DNA of 64,000 nt from Aeromicrobium sp. A1-2 (GTDB taxonomy: Bacteria; Actinomycetota; Actinomycetes; Propionibacteriales; Nocardioidaceae), in NCBI RefSeq assembly GCF_003443875.1, contig NZ_CP027482.1, positions 2,170,001-2,234,000 on the forward strand. The letters run 5' to 3'. Position numbers and translations under genes: made by a program. The notes beneath the pieces are model-generated. The model saw nothing but the letters and a program-made list of their open reading frames with translations. It was not told the origin of the DNA and ran no database searches. Shown here in pieces: positions 18,244 through 27,382 of the stretch (within the stretch, counting starts at the first letter, position 1; each line of letters starts with the position of its first letter).

Positions 18244-18615
18244 ATGGACACCGCCACCGTCACTCACCTGGTCACCGCAGACGACACAGCCCGGGCTCTC
18301 GGGTCGGGCGATCTCGACGTCCTGGCCACTCCGCGGGTCCTGGCCTGGTGCGAGGAGGCCACGTGCGCCGCGCTCGATCTCGACGCGGCGCAGACCAGCG
18401 TCGGCACCCGGGTCGACCTGGAGCATCTGGCTGCCAGCCCGGTCGGCGCGCGGGTGACCGCGACGGCAACCGTCGTCCACACCGACGGTCGACTCGTACG
18501 TTTCCAGGTCGCGGCCCACGATGCTGGTGGCACGCTCGTGGCGACCGGGGAGGTCCGCCGGGTCGTGGTGGACCGGGAGCGATTCCTGGCCCGAATCGCG
18601 CCTGTGGGAGACTGA
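18244..18615 (+). CDS. hotdog-fold thioesterase-like protein (FlK type)
   Basis: A 123-residue hotdog protein resembling fluoroacetyl-CoA thioesterase-like small proteins: a helix ATPRVLAWCEEATCAAL, then TRVDLEHLAASPVGARVTATATV and a final strand VRRVVVDRERF. ATG 18244 follows TACGGT by 6 nt, so it is probably leaderless. The thioester substrate is unknown. It diverges from the iron operon. Confidence 0.8.
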   Translation: MDTATVTHLVTADDTARALGSGDLDVLATPRVLAWCEEATCAALDLDAAQTSVGTRVDLEHLAASPVGARVTATATVVHTDGRLVRFQVAAHDAGGTLVATGEVRRVVVDRERFLARIAPVGD

Positions 18616-18642
18616 GGCGTCGACTTCGGAGGAGGAACACCA

Positions 18643-18717
18643 ATGGGCAAGACAGGCCGCAAGCGTCGTGCGCGTCGCAAGAAGGGCGCCAACCACGGCA
18701 AGCGCCCCAACTCGTGA
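18643..18717 (+). CDS. ribosomal protein bL37 (24 residues)
   Basis: Highly basic 24-residue peptide, starting MGKTGRKRRARRKK and ending ANHGKRPNS. The ANHGKRPN tail matches the small actinobacterial large-subunit protein bL37 found in mycobacterial ribosome structures (AURKAIP1/COX24-like). An ideal GGAGGAGGAA ribosome site precedes the ATG by about 7 nt, and a strong terminator follows, so this is a separately expressed or hotdog-linked gene. It is easy to miss because of its length. Confidence 0.88.
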   Translation: MGKTGRKRRARRKKGANHGKRPNS

Positions 18718-18723
18718 AACAAA

Positions 18724-18752
18724 GAAGTCCCCGTCCGATGGACGGGGACTTC
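18724..18752. terminator. strong bidirectional terminator
   Basis: A perfect 13-bp stem (GAAGTCCCCGTCC, 3-nt loop, GGACGGGGACTTC) between the bL37 gene and the convergent rsrA, with A-rich and T-rich flanks on the two sides. Confidence 0.85.
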
Positions 18753-18764
18753 TTCGATGACGGC

Positions 18765-19034
18765 CTACTGGCTCGAGCGTTGCTCGGTGATCTCGATCTG
18801 AACCGTGCGGATCGAGAACAGCACCTTCTCGCGCAGTGGCTGTGGTGCGACCTCGGAGCACGACCGTGACACCAGCGACTTCACGACCCGCTCGAGGTCG
18901 TACTCGCTGAGGCAGGCAGTGCACTCGTCGATATGGGTCTGAATCTCCGCACAGCTCGCGGTGTCGATCTCCTCGTCGAGGAAAAGGTACAGATTTTCCA
19001 GCGCCTTGACGCAGTCCGGGCCCTCACAGCTCAT
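18765..19034 (-). CDS. rsrA: zinc-binding redox anti-sigma factor
   Basis: An 89-residue ZAS-family anti-sigma factor with the H-x3-C-x2-C motif (HIDECTACL) and further N-terminal cysteines (Cys3, Cys8, Cys28). In the RsrA/RshA family, oxidation of these thiols releases zinc and frees the sigma factor. It overlaps the sigR stop by 4 bp (ATGA), so translation is coupled. Partner: the SigR encoded directly upstream. Confidence 0.93.
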   Translation of the reverse strand: MSCEGPDCVKALENLYLFLDEEIDTASCAEIQTHIDECTACLSEYDLERVVKSLVSRSCSEVAPQPLREKVLFSIRTVQIEITEQRSSQ

Positions 19035-19744
19035 TTCTTGTCACCTGCTGACGTGACGGCCATGCCACGGTCGCGGGCATAGTCCGCGAGCATCTCGCGC
19101 AGCATCCGACGACCCCGGTGCAATCGGGACATCACGGTGCCGATCGGCGTGTCCATGATCTCGGCGATCTCCTTGTAGGGGAAACCTTCGACATCGGCGA
19201 GGTAGACCGCATAGCGGAAGTCCTCGGGCAGCGCCTGCAGCGCATCCTTGACATCACTGTCGGGGAGGTGCTCCAGCGCCTCCATCTCGGCGGACTTGAG
19301 ACCCGACGAGCCGTGCGACTCGGCCCGCGCAATCTGCCAGTCCTCGATCTCGTCCGTGATCTGCTGCGGCTGGCGCTGCTTCTTGCGGTACGAGTTGATG
19401 TAGGTGTTGGTGAGGATGCGGTAGAGCCAGGCCTTGAGGTTGGTGCCGGGCTTGAACTGGTGGAACGCGCTGAACGCCTTGGCGTACGTCTCCTGCACGA
19501 GGTCTTCCGCGTCGTGCGGGCTGCGGGTCATGCGCAGCGCAGCGGAGTAGAGCTGATCCAGGAACGGCAGGGCGTCGGTCTCGAACCGGGCCTGTTGCTG
19601 CTCCTTGGTCTCAGTCTCGCGCAGGTCAGCGCTCTCGGGGGTCTCACCGGTGACGATCATTGTCTCCCAGCCTACTCCCGGCTGTGCGGGCCTGCTGAGG
19701 GGCGTGATCGCCCGTCCGGCAGTGTTGGTTGCGTAAGTCAGCAT
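19031..19744 (-). CDS. sigR: ECF sigma factor SigR (SigH ortholog), thiol-oxidative stress
   Basis: Region 2 ([31 protein letters not shown]) and region 4 ([26 protein letters not shown]) are intact. Two starts are plausible. ATG 19744 has GGAGG 4 nt upstream and gives 237 residues; ATG 19660 lies 8 nt after TAGGCT (19669-19674) and gives 209. A SigR-type promoter (19764-19789) sits just before the long form. This parallels Streptomyces, where an induced, longer SigR' is made from an autoregulated promoter. Mycobacterial order (sigH-rshA near the SRAP gene and aroA) is conserved. Confidence 0.95.
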   Translation of the reverse strand: MLTYATNTAGRAITPLSRPAQPGVGWETMIVTGETPESADLRETETKEQQQARFETDALPFLDQLYSAALRMTRSPHDAEDLVQETYAKAFSAFHQFKPGTNLKAWLYRILTNTYINSYRKKQRQPQQITDEIEDWQIARAESHGSSGLKSAEMEALEHLPDSDVKDALQALPEDFRYAVYLADVEGFPYKEIAEIMDTPIGTVMSRLHRGRRMLREMLADYARDRGMAVTSAGDKK

Positions 19745-19763
19745 CAGACCTCCTGCGCTCTTC

Positions 19764-19789
19764 AACCGCCAGGAGGGGCCGGCTATTCC
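19764..19789 (-). promoter_or_regulatory. predicted SigR-dependent autoregulatory promoter
   Basis: Minus strand GGAAT (19785-19789), exactly 18 nt, then GTT (19764-19766), the published SigR/SigH consensus (GGAAT-N18-GTT). It overlaps the stop codon of the SRAP gene and would start a transcript just before the ribosome site of the long SigR form. Confidence 0.8.
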
Positions 19790-20514
19790 GGGGGCAGCGG
19801 CACGATCAGCTCGGGACCGTTGTTGCGCACGTTGTTGACCGCCGTCGACACCGCAAACGCGTCGAGCCGGCCCGGAGCCGCGGGGATCAACAGCTCGAGC
19901 AGCTGCTCGGTCGGCCGGGGCGTGGGATCGAGCCACGCGTCGTAGGCCGTGGGCTCGAGGAACAGCGGCATGCGGTCGTGCAGCTGGCCCAGCTGGTCCT
20001 CAGCCGTCGTCGTGAGGATCGTGAAGCTCGTGACCCACTCGTCGGACTCGCGGTCCTTCCAGAACTCATAGAGACCCGCCATCGCCAGCACCGATGCGTC
20101 CTTGGGGGTGATGTAGAACGGCTGCTTCTTGGGCTTCGGCTCGCCCTCCCGGGCGGGGCCGGTGTACCACTCGTAATAGCCGTCAGCAGGCACCAGACCT
20201 CGCCGCCTTGCAAACGCCTTCCTGAACGCGGGCTTCTCGGCGGCCGTCTCGGTGCGCGCGTTGATCATCCGGTTGCCGATCGAGGCGTCCTTGGCCCAGC
20301 TCGGGATCAGACCCCACCGAGCCGTCATCAGCTCGCGCTTGGGTGGGGCATCCGCTGCGAGCTCGTCGGGCCGTCGGCCGATCACCAACGGGGCGAGCTT
20401 GGTCGGCGCCATGTTGTAGTCGGCCTCGAGCTCGACGAAGGAGTTGACCAGGTCGGCCTCAAAGGCCTGGTTCAGCGAGGCCGAGGTCTGGGTCGTCGCG
20501 TATCGCCCGCACAT
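19783..20514 (-). CDS. SOS-response-associated peptidase (SRAP/HMCES/YedK family)
   Basis: A 243-residue SRAP protein. The catalytic Cys2 directly follows the initiator Met (MCGRY). The active-site asparagine and glutamate are seen in [13 protein letters not shown] and [11 protein letters not shown], and the histidine in LHDRMPLFL. The family forms a thiazolidine crosslink with abasic sites in single-stranded DNA. TAGGCT lies 6 nt before the ATG, so the mRNA is probably leaderless with Cys2 exposed after Met removal. Equivalent to Rv3226c in the conserved block. Confidence 0.93.
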   Translation of the reverse strand: MCGRYATTQTSASLNQAFEADLVNSFVELEADYNMAPTKLAPLVIGRRPDELAADAPPKRELMTARWGLIPSWAKDASIGNRMINARTETAAEKPAFRKAFARRRGLVPADGYYEWYTGPAREGEPKPKKQPFYITPKDASVLAMAGLYEFWKDRESDEWVTSFTILTTTAEDQLGQLHDRMPLFLEPTAYDAWLDPTPRPTEQLLELLIPAAPGRLDAFAVSTAVNNVRNNGPELIVPLPPE

Positions 20515-20551
20515 GGCTCCAGCCTAGGCCGTACCTCCGACAGCGCGGTTG

Positions 20552-21205
20552 CTATTCCGAGAGGCCCGCGAGGACCCGGGCGACACCGTCGCACGACGGT
20601 GGAAGGTGCTCGACCCACAGCCGCGGTCGGAGGTCGCCGTCCAGGACGCGATCGAGGGTCATGGCGAGCAGGCTCATCGTCACGACGTCGGCGCGCTCCC
20701 TCGCGACCAGGGCGACGAAGCGACGCGGAGTCACCTGCGCGACGGTCTCGTCGCCGGCGAACACCGCGCGCAGCGCCTCAGCCACGTCGAGCGCCCGAAG
20801 CGACAGCTCCAGTCCGTGACCTTGGTGATCACGCGGCAGCTCGACGACGACCAGCGCACTCGTCTCAGCCACCTGCCGACCAGCCCGCTCGGCGCCGCGA
20901 TAGATCTCGGTGAGCCTCGAACGGACGTGCGGTGTGCTGGCCAAGGATGTCAGCGGGTCCTCGCACGAGACGTCCGCCCGCAGGAGCATGGCCCGCTCGG
21001 CCCACCCCAGCGCGGCTGCGCGCGTCGTCGTGAAATCCGGTTCGTGCCCGGCATACGCCCGCTCCACGTGGTCCAAGACCTCGTGGAGCGGGATGCCCAG
21101 CAGTGCTGCACTCGCTCCCACCTCGAGTGCAACCTCCGCAATGTCCGACCGGCCGTCACGGACGGCCTCTCCGAGGAGCGCAACGTTCAAGCCCGAGCTG
21201 AACAT
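20552..21205 (-). CDS. unknown protein with degenerate GGDEF-like region
   Basis: 217 residues, no membrane segment. The stretch DPLTSLASTPHVRSRLTEIYR resembles the start of GGDEF domains (DPLTGL...R), but the GGDEF signature and metal-binding residues are absent, so it cannot be an active diguanylate cyclase. The N-terminal half is helical (EVALEVGASAALLGIPLHEVLDHVERAYAG). It is divergent from the sigma-fusion gene at 21318 (112-bp gap); a link to it is possible but unproven. Confidence 0.7.
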   Translation of the reverse strand: MFSSGLNVALLGEAVRDGRSDIAEVALEVGASAALLGIPLHEVLDHVERAYAGHEPDFTTTRAAALGWAERAMLLRADVSCEDPLTSLASTPHVRSRLTEIYRGAERAGRQVAETSALVVVELPRDHQGHGLELSLRALDVAEALRAVFAGDETVAQVTPRRFVALVARERADVVTMSLLAMTLDRVLDGDLRPRLWVEHLPPSCDGVARVLAGLSE

Positions 21206-21317
21206 GTGGTGCCCCCTTTCGCGGTCGGACAGTGATGAGACGGGCGAGCCGAAAGGTCATGACGCGATATCGGCCACACATTCGTGACCGGGCCATGAAT
21301 GGGTCGTTGAACAGCAC

Positions 21318-22955
21318 GTGTCGGACATGCGCATCATCGGGGTCGAGTCGAGTGACGCCGAGCTGATCGGCGCGGTGCGCGGTGGCGACACGGCCGCGTA
21401 CGGCTTGCTGTTCGACCGACACCGCGGCGCAGCAACAGGCCTGGCCCGTCAGCTCGTGCCCGGCCCGGACGCCGACGACCTTGTCGCCGAGGCCTTCGTT
21501 CGTGTGCTCGCGGTCCTCCAGGCCGGCAAGGGGCCCGACGAGTCGTTCCGTGCCTACCTCCTGACCTCCGTACGCCGGCTCCACATCGACCGGATTCGCC
21601 AACAGAAGCGGGTGCGGCCCACGGGTGACGAGGCCGAGCTCGATCGGGCGGTGGAGTTCGTCGATCCCGCCGAGATGTCGTTCGAGCAGGGCGCTGCCGC
21701 CACGGCGTTTGCGACCCTGCCGGAGCGCTGGCAGCTCGTGCTGTGGCACCTCGACGTCGAGGGCCAGAAGCCTGCGGACATTGCGCCCCTGCTCGGCATG
21801 AGCGCCAACAGCGTTTCCGCGCTGGCATACCGAGCGCGAGAAGGCCTGCGACAGGCCTATCTGCAAAGCCATCTCGCGCCGACGCTGCACGTCAGCTGCC
21901 GCCGCACGACCAGCCTGCTGGGGGCTTACGTCCGACACGGACTCTCGTCCCGGGACACGGCCCGCGTCGAGACCCACCTCGACGAGTGCAGCCGTTGCAC
22001 CGGGATCCAGCTCGAGCTCGCCGAGGTCAACTCAAGTCTCTCCGGGTTGTTGGGACCCGCCCTGCTGGGGTCTGCAGCGAGCGGCTATCTCGCCGCGGGC
22101 GGGGCCGCCGCGTGGGTCGGGGTCGGGGTTGCCGCAGGTTCCAAGGGCCTCGTCGGCACGGCCGTGGAAGCAGCCCTGGCACCGTTCAAGGCCGTCGGTG
22201 GCGTGGTGTCGGCCGCCGGGGCACAGGGCGTCGTGGCGGCGACCGTCGTCGCCGCGGTCGGCGCAGCCGGCGCCATCGCGGTCACGTCCGGACTCGTCGG
22301 CAGCGACGGCAGCGACGGCAGGCCCACCGCGTCGGGCGTCCACTCCGCCCCGTCACCACCTTCTCCCTCCGCGGACCCGTCCAGCCCAACCGAGCCGGAG
22401 CCTAAGCCAACGGTCGATCCGACGACGGTGCCGACACCCGTACCAAGCGAAATCCCGTCCCCAGTGGTCGAACCTGTGCCGGAAGCCGATCCACCGTCGG
22501 TCACCGAGCCCGAGTCCACGCCCGAGCCCGAGTCCACGCCCGAGCCCGAGCCGACGCCCGAACCTGAACCCGTCGCGCCGACCGACTACGGCATCGCCGG
22601 GGTGCGGGTCACGAACGACAGCACGCTTCTGCAGCGCCGCATCACCGTCGACCTCGCCGCGGTCAACACCGGCCGGGCCGTCGACGAGACCGTGACGATC
22701 ACGATGTCCTTCGACAGCTCCGTCGTGTTCCGCGGAGTCGCCAGTCCGGGCTGGAGCTGCGGGCCCGCGGTCCGCAACCAACGGCTCCGCACATTGACCT
22801 GCACCAGTCGGCTGGCCGCGGGTGAGGGCACGACGTTCGTCGCCAAGGCCATCGGCCTGCTTCCCCGTGGCAGCGTGACCATCTCAGCGGCGGACGACCC
22901 GGTGGCTGCCAACAACTCGGCGACCTTTCGCTCCGGCCTGTGGCCGCTCAGCTGA
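21318..22955 (+). CDS. ECF sigma factor fused to zinc-finger anti-sigma, membrane segment and extracellular domain
   Basis: 545 residues with a striking order: sigma region 2 (about 14-95, with DADDLVAEAFVRVL), sigma region 4 (about 125-182, with KPADIAPLLGMSANSVSALAYRAREGL), a ZAS-type finger (His220-x3-Cys224-x2-Cys227), Gly/Ala-rich segments with one likely membrane span (about 303-327), a Pro/Glu/Thr-rich spacer (340-425, containing repeats of the PEPE type) and a beta-rich C-terminal domain (430-545) resembling DUF11-type repeats. Sigma factor, its restraint and a cell-surface sensor would thus be one chain. Release would need proteolysis or a conformational switch. Start GTG 21318 or ATG 21327. 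Confidence 0.88.
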   Translation: MSDMRIIGVESSDAELIGAVRGGDTAAYGLLFDRHRGAATGLARQLVPGPDADDLVAEAFVRVLAVLQAGKGPDESFRAYLLTSVRRLHIDRIRQQKRVRPTGDEAELDRAVEFVDPAEMSFEQGAAATAFATLPERWQLVLWHLDVEGQKPADIAPLLGMSANSVSALAYRAREGLRQAYLQSHLAPTLHVSCRRTTSLLGAYVRHGLSSRDTARVETHLDECSRCTGIQLELAEVNSSLSGLLGPALLGSAASGYLAAGGAAAWVGVGVAAGSKGLVGTAVEAALAPFKAVGGVVSAAGAQGVVAATVVAAVGAAGAIAVTSGLVGSDGSDGRPTASGVHSAPSPPSPSADPSSPTEPEPKPTVDPTTVPTPVPSEIPSPVVEPVPEADPPSVTEPESTPEPESTPEPEPTPEPEPVAPTDYGIAGVRVTNDSTLLQRRITVDLAAVNTGRAVDETVTITMSFDSSVVFRGVASPGWSCGPAVRNQRLRTLTCTSRLAAGEGTTFVAKAIGLLPRGSVTISAADDPVAANNSATFRSGLWPLS

Positions 22956-23000
22956 CTCCCCCGGGGTTGCCTCCGTGCACGGTTCGGGTATGAATGAGAC

Positions 23001-23486
23001 ATGACCCTCCTGCGTACGGTGGCCCGTCCGATGCTCGCCTCGATGTTCGTCTACGGCGGCGCCATGGCGCTCAAGGATCCGGGCGCCCGATCGGCCAAGG
23101 CTCAGCCGACGGCTGATCGGCTCAAGCAGCTGGCCCCGGAGCTGCCGATCACCGGACCCAACCTGGTCCGCTTCAACGGCGCAGCCCAGCTCCTGGGCGG
23201 GCTCGCCCTCGCCTCGGGACGCTCCCCCCGACTCGCCGCTTTCGGTCTGGCTGCGACTCTGCCCGCCACGACGTTCGCCGGACACCAGTACTGGAACGAG
23301 AGCGACCCGGCAGCGCGAGCCAACCAGCGCACCCATTTCCTCAAGAACGTCTCGATGGCCGGCGGCCTGCTGATGGCAACGCTCGACCCGGACCCGCACA
23401 AGAAGTTCATCGGTCGTCGTGCCAAGGATCGCGTCAACGACGCCGCGGCATCTGTGGTCGACCAGATCGACCACCTCCGCAGCTGA
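23001..23486 (+). CDS. DoxX family membrane protein
   Basis: 161 residues with DoxX-like features (RPMLASMFVYGGAMALKDP at the N-terminus; LVRFNGAAQLLGGLALASGR and LAAFGLAATLPATTFAGHQYW as membrane helices). It lies 45 bp after the sigma fusion on the same strand. The family includes quinone-linked redox membrane proteins; no specific role can be read. Confidence 0.85.
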   Translation: MTLLRTVARPMLASMFVYGGAMALKDPGARSAKAQPTADRLKQLAPELPITGPNLVRFNGAAQLLGGLALASGRSPRLAAFGLAATLPATTFAGHQYWNESDPAARANQRTHFLKNVSMAGGLLMATLDPDPHKKFIGRRAKDRVNDAAASVVDQIDHLRS

Positions 23487-23535
23487 ACCTCGGGACGTCC
23501 CGGTCCGAAGGACGTACGCCGATAGGCTGGTGGCG

Positions 23536-24822
23536 ATGACTGCCCCTCTGCCTTGGCTCGCGCCCTACCGCGACACGCCCATCGACGGCACCGTGCTGGT
23601 CCCGGGCTCCAAGTCCCTGACCAACCGGGTGCTGATCCTCGCCGCGCTCGCCGACGGCCCGTCCGTGATCACCCGACCACTGGGATCGCGTGACACGACC
23701 CTGATGCTCGGTGCCCTGACCGCCCTCGGAGCAACCATCCAGCGTGACGGCATGACGTGGACCGTCACCCCGATCCATCGCGGTGCACCCGACCACGAGC
23801 CGGTCGCGGTCGACTGTGGCCTGGCCGGCACGGTCATGCGCTTCGTCCCCGTCCTGGCGGCACTGGGCAGCAGCGACGTGACGCTGGACGGTGACGAGCA
23901 CGCACGCGTACGGCCCATGGGCACCACGATCGACACCCTCCGCGGGCTGGGCGTCACGGTCAACGACGGCGGCCGCGGCGCGCTCCCGTTCACGGTCACC
24001 GGCAACAAGCACATCACCGGCGGCACGCTCGAGATCGATGCGTCCTCCTCGAGCCAGTTCGTCTCGGCACTGCTGCTGGCCGCCCCCCACTTCGATCTGG
24101 GACTGGACCTGCGGCACGTCGGCGCGGCGCTGCCGTCGATGCCGCACATCGACATGACCGTCGCTGAGCTCCGCCGCCGCGGCGTGCGGGTCGACACCGG
24201 CGACACCAACCGGTGGAACGTCCATCCTGGTCCGGTGGACTCGCTGGACGTCGAGATCGAGCCGGACCTGTCCAATGCCGGGGTCTTCATCGCCGCCGCG
24301 CTGGTGACCGGCGGCACGATCCGCATCCGCAACTGGCCCAAGCACACCGACCAGGCCGGCGACGCCTGGCGCACGATCGTGCCGGCATTCGGCGGATCGG
24401 TCGAGCGCGACGGCACGGACCTGGTCTTTGCCGCGGGATCGACGCTGGACGGTGTCGAGCTCGACCTGCACGACGTCGGCGAGCTGACCCCCGTCATCGC
24501 GGCGATCGCCGCGCTGGCGACCGGCCCGTCCAGGCTGACCGGAGTGGCACACCTGCGTGGGCACGAGACCGACCGGCTCAAGGCGCTGGTCACCGAGATC
24601 AACCGTCTCGGGGGTGACGCGAACGAGCTCGACGATGGTCTGGAGATCCGCCCGCAGGCGTTGACCGGTGCAACGTTCCAGACGTACGACGATCACCGCA
24701 TGGCACACGCCGGCGTCGTGCTCGGCCTGCGGGTCCGCGACCTGTTCGTCGAGAACGTCGTGACGACAGTCAAGACGTACCCCAACTTCGCCCCCGTCTG
24801 GGAGCGGCTGATGCTCACATGA
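23536..24822 (+). CDS. aroA: 3-phosphoshikimate 1-carboxyvinyltransferase (EPSP synthase)
   Basis: Sixth step of the shikimate pathway: joins PEP to shikimate-3-phosphate. 428 residues with the N-terminal signature GSKSLTNRVLILAALADG, the LAGTVMRFVP segment and the C-terminal DDHRMAHAGVVLGLR. Start ATG 23536 lies 7 nt after TAGGCT (23523-23528), so it is probably leaderless. Four-base overlap with rsgA. aroA-rsgA is the mycobacterial order (Rv3227-Rv3228). Confidence 0.97.
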   Translation: MTAPLPWLAPYRDTPIDGTVLVPGSKSLTNRVLILAALADGPSVITRPLGSRDTTLMLGALTALGATIQRDGMTWTVTPIHRGAPDHEPVAVDCGLAGTVMRFVPVLAALGSSDVTLDGDEHARVRPMGTTIDTLRGLGVTVNDGGRGALPFTVTGNKHITGGTLEIDASSSSQFVSALLLAAPHFDLGLDLRHVGAALPSMPHIDMTVAELRRRGVRVDTGDTNRWNVHPGPVDSLDVEIEPDLSNAGVFIAAALVTGGTIRIRNWPKHTDQAGDAWRTIVPAFGGSVERDGTDLVFAAGSTLDGVELDLHDVGELTPVIAAIAALATGPSRLTGVAHLRGHETDRLKALVTEINRLGGDANELDDGLEIRPQALTGATFQTYDDHRMAHAGVVLGLRVRDLFVENVVTTVKTYPNFAPVWERLMLT

Positions 24823-25805
24823 GGGATGACGACGAGCACGCCAGGTTCGAGCGTCCGCGCCGGCACACCAAGCCGCGCACCAAGATCCGGCCCAACTACG
24901 ACGAGGCCGACACCGCACGGGTCGTGACGATCGACCGTGGCCGTTACACCGTGACGCTGGACGATGCGGGTCGCACGATCACCGCGATGAAGTCCCGCAA
25001 CCTCGGCCGCAAGGGCGTCGTGGTCGGCGACCGGGTCAGGGTCGTCGGCGATGTGTCCGGCGATGACGGCTCCTTGGCCCGCATCGTCGAGGTCACCCCA
25101 CGACAGACCGTGCTGCGTCGCACGGCAGACGATGACGACCCGATCGAGCGCATCATCGTCGCGAACGCCGATCAGCTCGTCATCGTGGCCGCGCTGGCCG
25201 ACCCCCCGCCCCGCGCGGGCCTGATCGACCGCTGCCTCGTGGCCGCGTTCGACGCCGGCATGGAGCCGCTGGTCTGCCTCACCAAGTCCGACCTCGGCTC
25301 CCCTGACGAGATCATCGCGATGTTCGAGCCGCTCGGTGTCCGGGTCGTCGTGACCCGACAGGGCGGCGATCTCGATGCCGTACGCGACGTGCTGCGCGAC
25401 CGGGTCAGCGTCCTGGTCGGGCACAGCGGGGTCGGCAAGTCGACGCTGGTCAACGCCGTGGTGCCCGATGCGCACCGATCGGTCAGCTACGTCAACGCCG
25501 TCACCGGACGCGGCCGTCACACCTCCACGTCCGCGATCAGCCTGGAGCTGCCGTTCGGCGGCTGGATCATCGACACCCCGGGCATCCGCTCGTTCGGTCT
25601 CGCTCACGTCGAGATCGACGACCTGATCAAGGCATTTCCCGACCTGCAGGACGTGACGAGAGACTGTCCCCGCGGGTGCCTGCACTCGGCAACCGAGCCC
25701 GAGTGCGCGCTCGACATCGCGGTCGCCGACGGGACGCTTGCGCCCGAACGGGTCGAGTCGTTCCGGCGCATCCTGGCCAGCATGAACACCAAGGACGATC
25801 ACTGA
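24819..25805 (+). CDS. rsgA: ribosome small-subunit-dependent GTPase A
   Basis: 30S maturation GTPase, 328 residues. N-terminal OB fold, then a circularly permuted GTPase domain: G4 LTKSD comes before G1 GHSGVGKSTL and G3 DTPGIRSFGL. The C-terminal zinc finger has CPRGCLHSATEPEC ligands. ATGA overlap with aroA indicates translational coupling. Confidence 0.96.
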   Translation: MRDDDEHARFERPRRHTKPRTKIRPNYDEADTARVVTIDRGRYTVTLDDAGRTITAMKSRNLGRKGVVVGDRVRVVGDVSGDDGSLARIVEVTPRQTVLRRTADDDDPIERIIVANADQLVIVAALADPPPRAGLIDRCLVAAFDAGMEPLVCLTKSDLGSPDEIIAMFEPLGVRVVVTRQGGDLDAVRDVLRDRVSVLVGHSGVGKSTLVNAVVPDAHRSVSYVNAVTGRGRHTSTSAISLELPFGGWIIDTPGIRSFGLAHVEIDDLIKAFPDLQDVTRDCPRGCLHSATEPECALDIAVADGTLAPERVESFRRILASMNTKDDH

Positions 25806-25865
25806 TCGAACGTTGACGGCCCGCCATCCGCCGCCAGTGGCCCACAAAGCCGTACTCTGATGGCC

Positions 25866-26789
25866 ATGGCTCACTCGTACAACGACGATCTGCGCCTCGC
25901 TCATGTGCTGGCGGACAATGCCGACAGCCTTTCGATGGACCGTTTCGGCGCGATAGACCTGCAGGTCGACACCAAGCCGGACATGACCTACGTGACCGAG
26001 TCCGACCAGGCTGTCGAAGCCGCCATTCGGCGCAACCTCAAGTCCGCCCGCATCCGTGACATCGTCCTCGGCGAGGAGAACGGCGAGGTCGAGGGCACTT
26101 CGGGCCCCGGCGGCCGGCGCTGGATCATCGATCCGATCGACGGCACCTCCAACTTCGTCCGCGGCGTCCCGGTATGGGCGACCCTGATCGCCCTGGAGGA
26201 GGACGGCGAGATCACCGCCGGCTGCGTGTCAGCACCGGCTCTGGGTCGGCGTTGGTGGGCCAGCAAGGGCACCGGCGCACACACCGGCAAGTCCCTGTTG
26301 GCGTCGCGCCAGATCCACGTCTCGCAGGTCTCCGACCTGGGCAGCGCATCGATGTCCTACGCCTCGCTCGGCGGTTGGGAGGCCATCGGCAAGGGCGACG
26401 CTTTCGCCGCCATGCTGAGGCGCTGCTGGCGCACCCGGGCCTATGGCGACTTCTGGTCCTACATGCTCCTGGCCGAGGGCGCTGTCGACATCGCGGCCGA
26501 GCCTGAGCTCAAGGTCTGGGACATGGCAGCGCTCGACATCGTGGTTCGGGAGGCCGGCGGCACGTTCACGAGCCTGGCCGGGCAGCCCGGCCCGTGGGGT
26601 GACAACGCCCTGGCGACCAACGGCCGCCTGCACGATGCCGCCATGGCGTATCTCGGGCATTTTCCGGACCAGGGTCCGCCCGACCTGTCGTGGACCGACG
26701 AGCCGGAGTCCGACGACGAGCCACCGCGCGAGCCCGACAACGTGCGCAACTTTGACTTCACTCGCGATCAGACCGACGGGGCCACGTAG
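25866..26789 (+). CDS. hisN: inositol-monophosphatase family phosphatase, probable histidinol-phosphatase
   Basis: A 307-residue metal-dependent phosphatase: GEENGEVEG (metal site 1), WIIDPIDGTSNFVRGVP (site 2), WDMAALDIVVREAGG (site 3). Actinobacterial relatives next to aroA/rsgA are usually assigned as HisN, the last phosphatase step of histidine synthesis, but inositol phosphate is an alternative. Start ATG 25866 is 7 nt after TACTCT (25853-25858); an ATG at 25860 would fall inside the spacer. The acidic C-terminal tail (about 275-307) is unusual for the family. Confidence 0.88.
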   Translation: MAHSYNDDLRLAHVLADNADSLSMDRFGAIDLQVDTKPDMTYVTESDQAVEAAIRRNLKSARIRDIVLGEENGEVEGTSGPGGRRWIIDPIDGTSNFVRGVPVWATLIALEEDGEITAGCVSAPALGRRWWASKGTGAHTGKSLLASRQIHVSQVSDLGSASMSYASLGGWEAIGKGDAFAAMLRRCWRTRAYGDFWSYMLLAEGAVDIAAEPELKVWDMAALDIVVREAGGTFTSLAGQPGPWGDNALATNGRLHDAAMAYLGHFPDQGPPDLSWTDEPESDDEPPREPDNVRNFDFTRDQTDGAT

Positions 26790-26859
26790 GCGAAGTACCT
26801 CGCCTTCGGGTGTGACCAGGGTTACGCTGCGAGCACACGACCTGAGGAGTGTGTCCCGT

Positions 26860-27291
26860 ATGCGCGTGAGCGATGTCCTGGCTTCCAAAGGAAGCGATGC
26901 TGTCTACACCATCACCCCCGAATCGACGATCCGTGAGCTGCTCGACGTATTGGCCGAGCTCAATGTCGGAGCCCTGGTCGTCAGCGACGATGGCAAGACG
27001 ATGCGTGGGATCGTGTCGGAGCGCGACATCGTCCGCAAGCTGAGGACGACCGAGAACGCCCGCGACATGACCGTCGCGGACATCATGACGGTGGATGTGC
27101 AGATGTGTGCCCCGGCGGACTCCTTCGGCGGCCTCATGGCGATCATGACCGAGCACCGCGTGCGCCACATCCCAGTCATCGACGACGGCCTGCTGGTCGG
27201 CGTGGTCAGCATCGGCGACGCAGTCAAGTACCGCATGGAGCAGCTCGAGTTCGAGCGCGACCAGCTCAACAACTACGTCGCCGGCGGCTGA
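26860..27291 (+). CDS. tandem CBS-domain protein
   Basis: 143 residues with two CBS motifs (VSDVLASKGSDAVYTITPESTI...VSERDIV and MTVADIMTVDVQMCAPADSF...VVSIGDAV), similar to stand-alone CBS pairs such as hypoxic response protein 1 of mycobacteria. They usually bind adenine nucleotides or S-adenosylmethionine. GAGGAG precedes the ATG, and TACGCT (26823-26828) is a likely -10. Confidence 0.9.
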   Translation: MRVSDVLASKGSDAVYTITPESTIRELLDVLAELNVGALVVSDDGKTMRGIVSERDIVRKLRTTENARDMTVADIMTVDVQMCAPADSFGGLMAIMTEHRVRHIPVIDDGLLVGVVSIGDAVKYRMEQLEFERDQLNNYVAGG

Positions 27292-27382
27292 CCGGTGCGC
27301 ACCTGGTGCGCACTTTGCCGTGCGGACCACCCGGCAACGAGCGCGAGCACCAGGCACCCCACGTGCCGCATACTTGCGGACG

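Noticed and set aside
22501..22565. Pro/Glu tandem repeat as a mobile or regulatory repeat
   Set aside because: It is an in-frame coding stalk (PEPE units) of the sigma fusion protein, typical of surface linkers.
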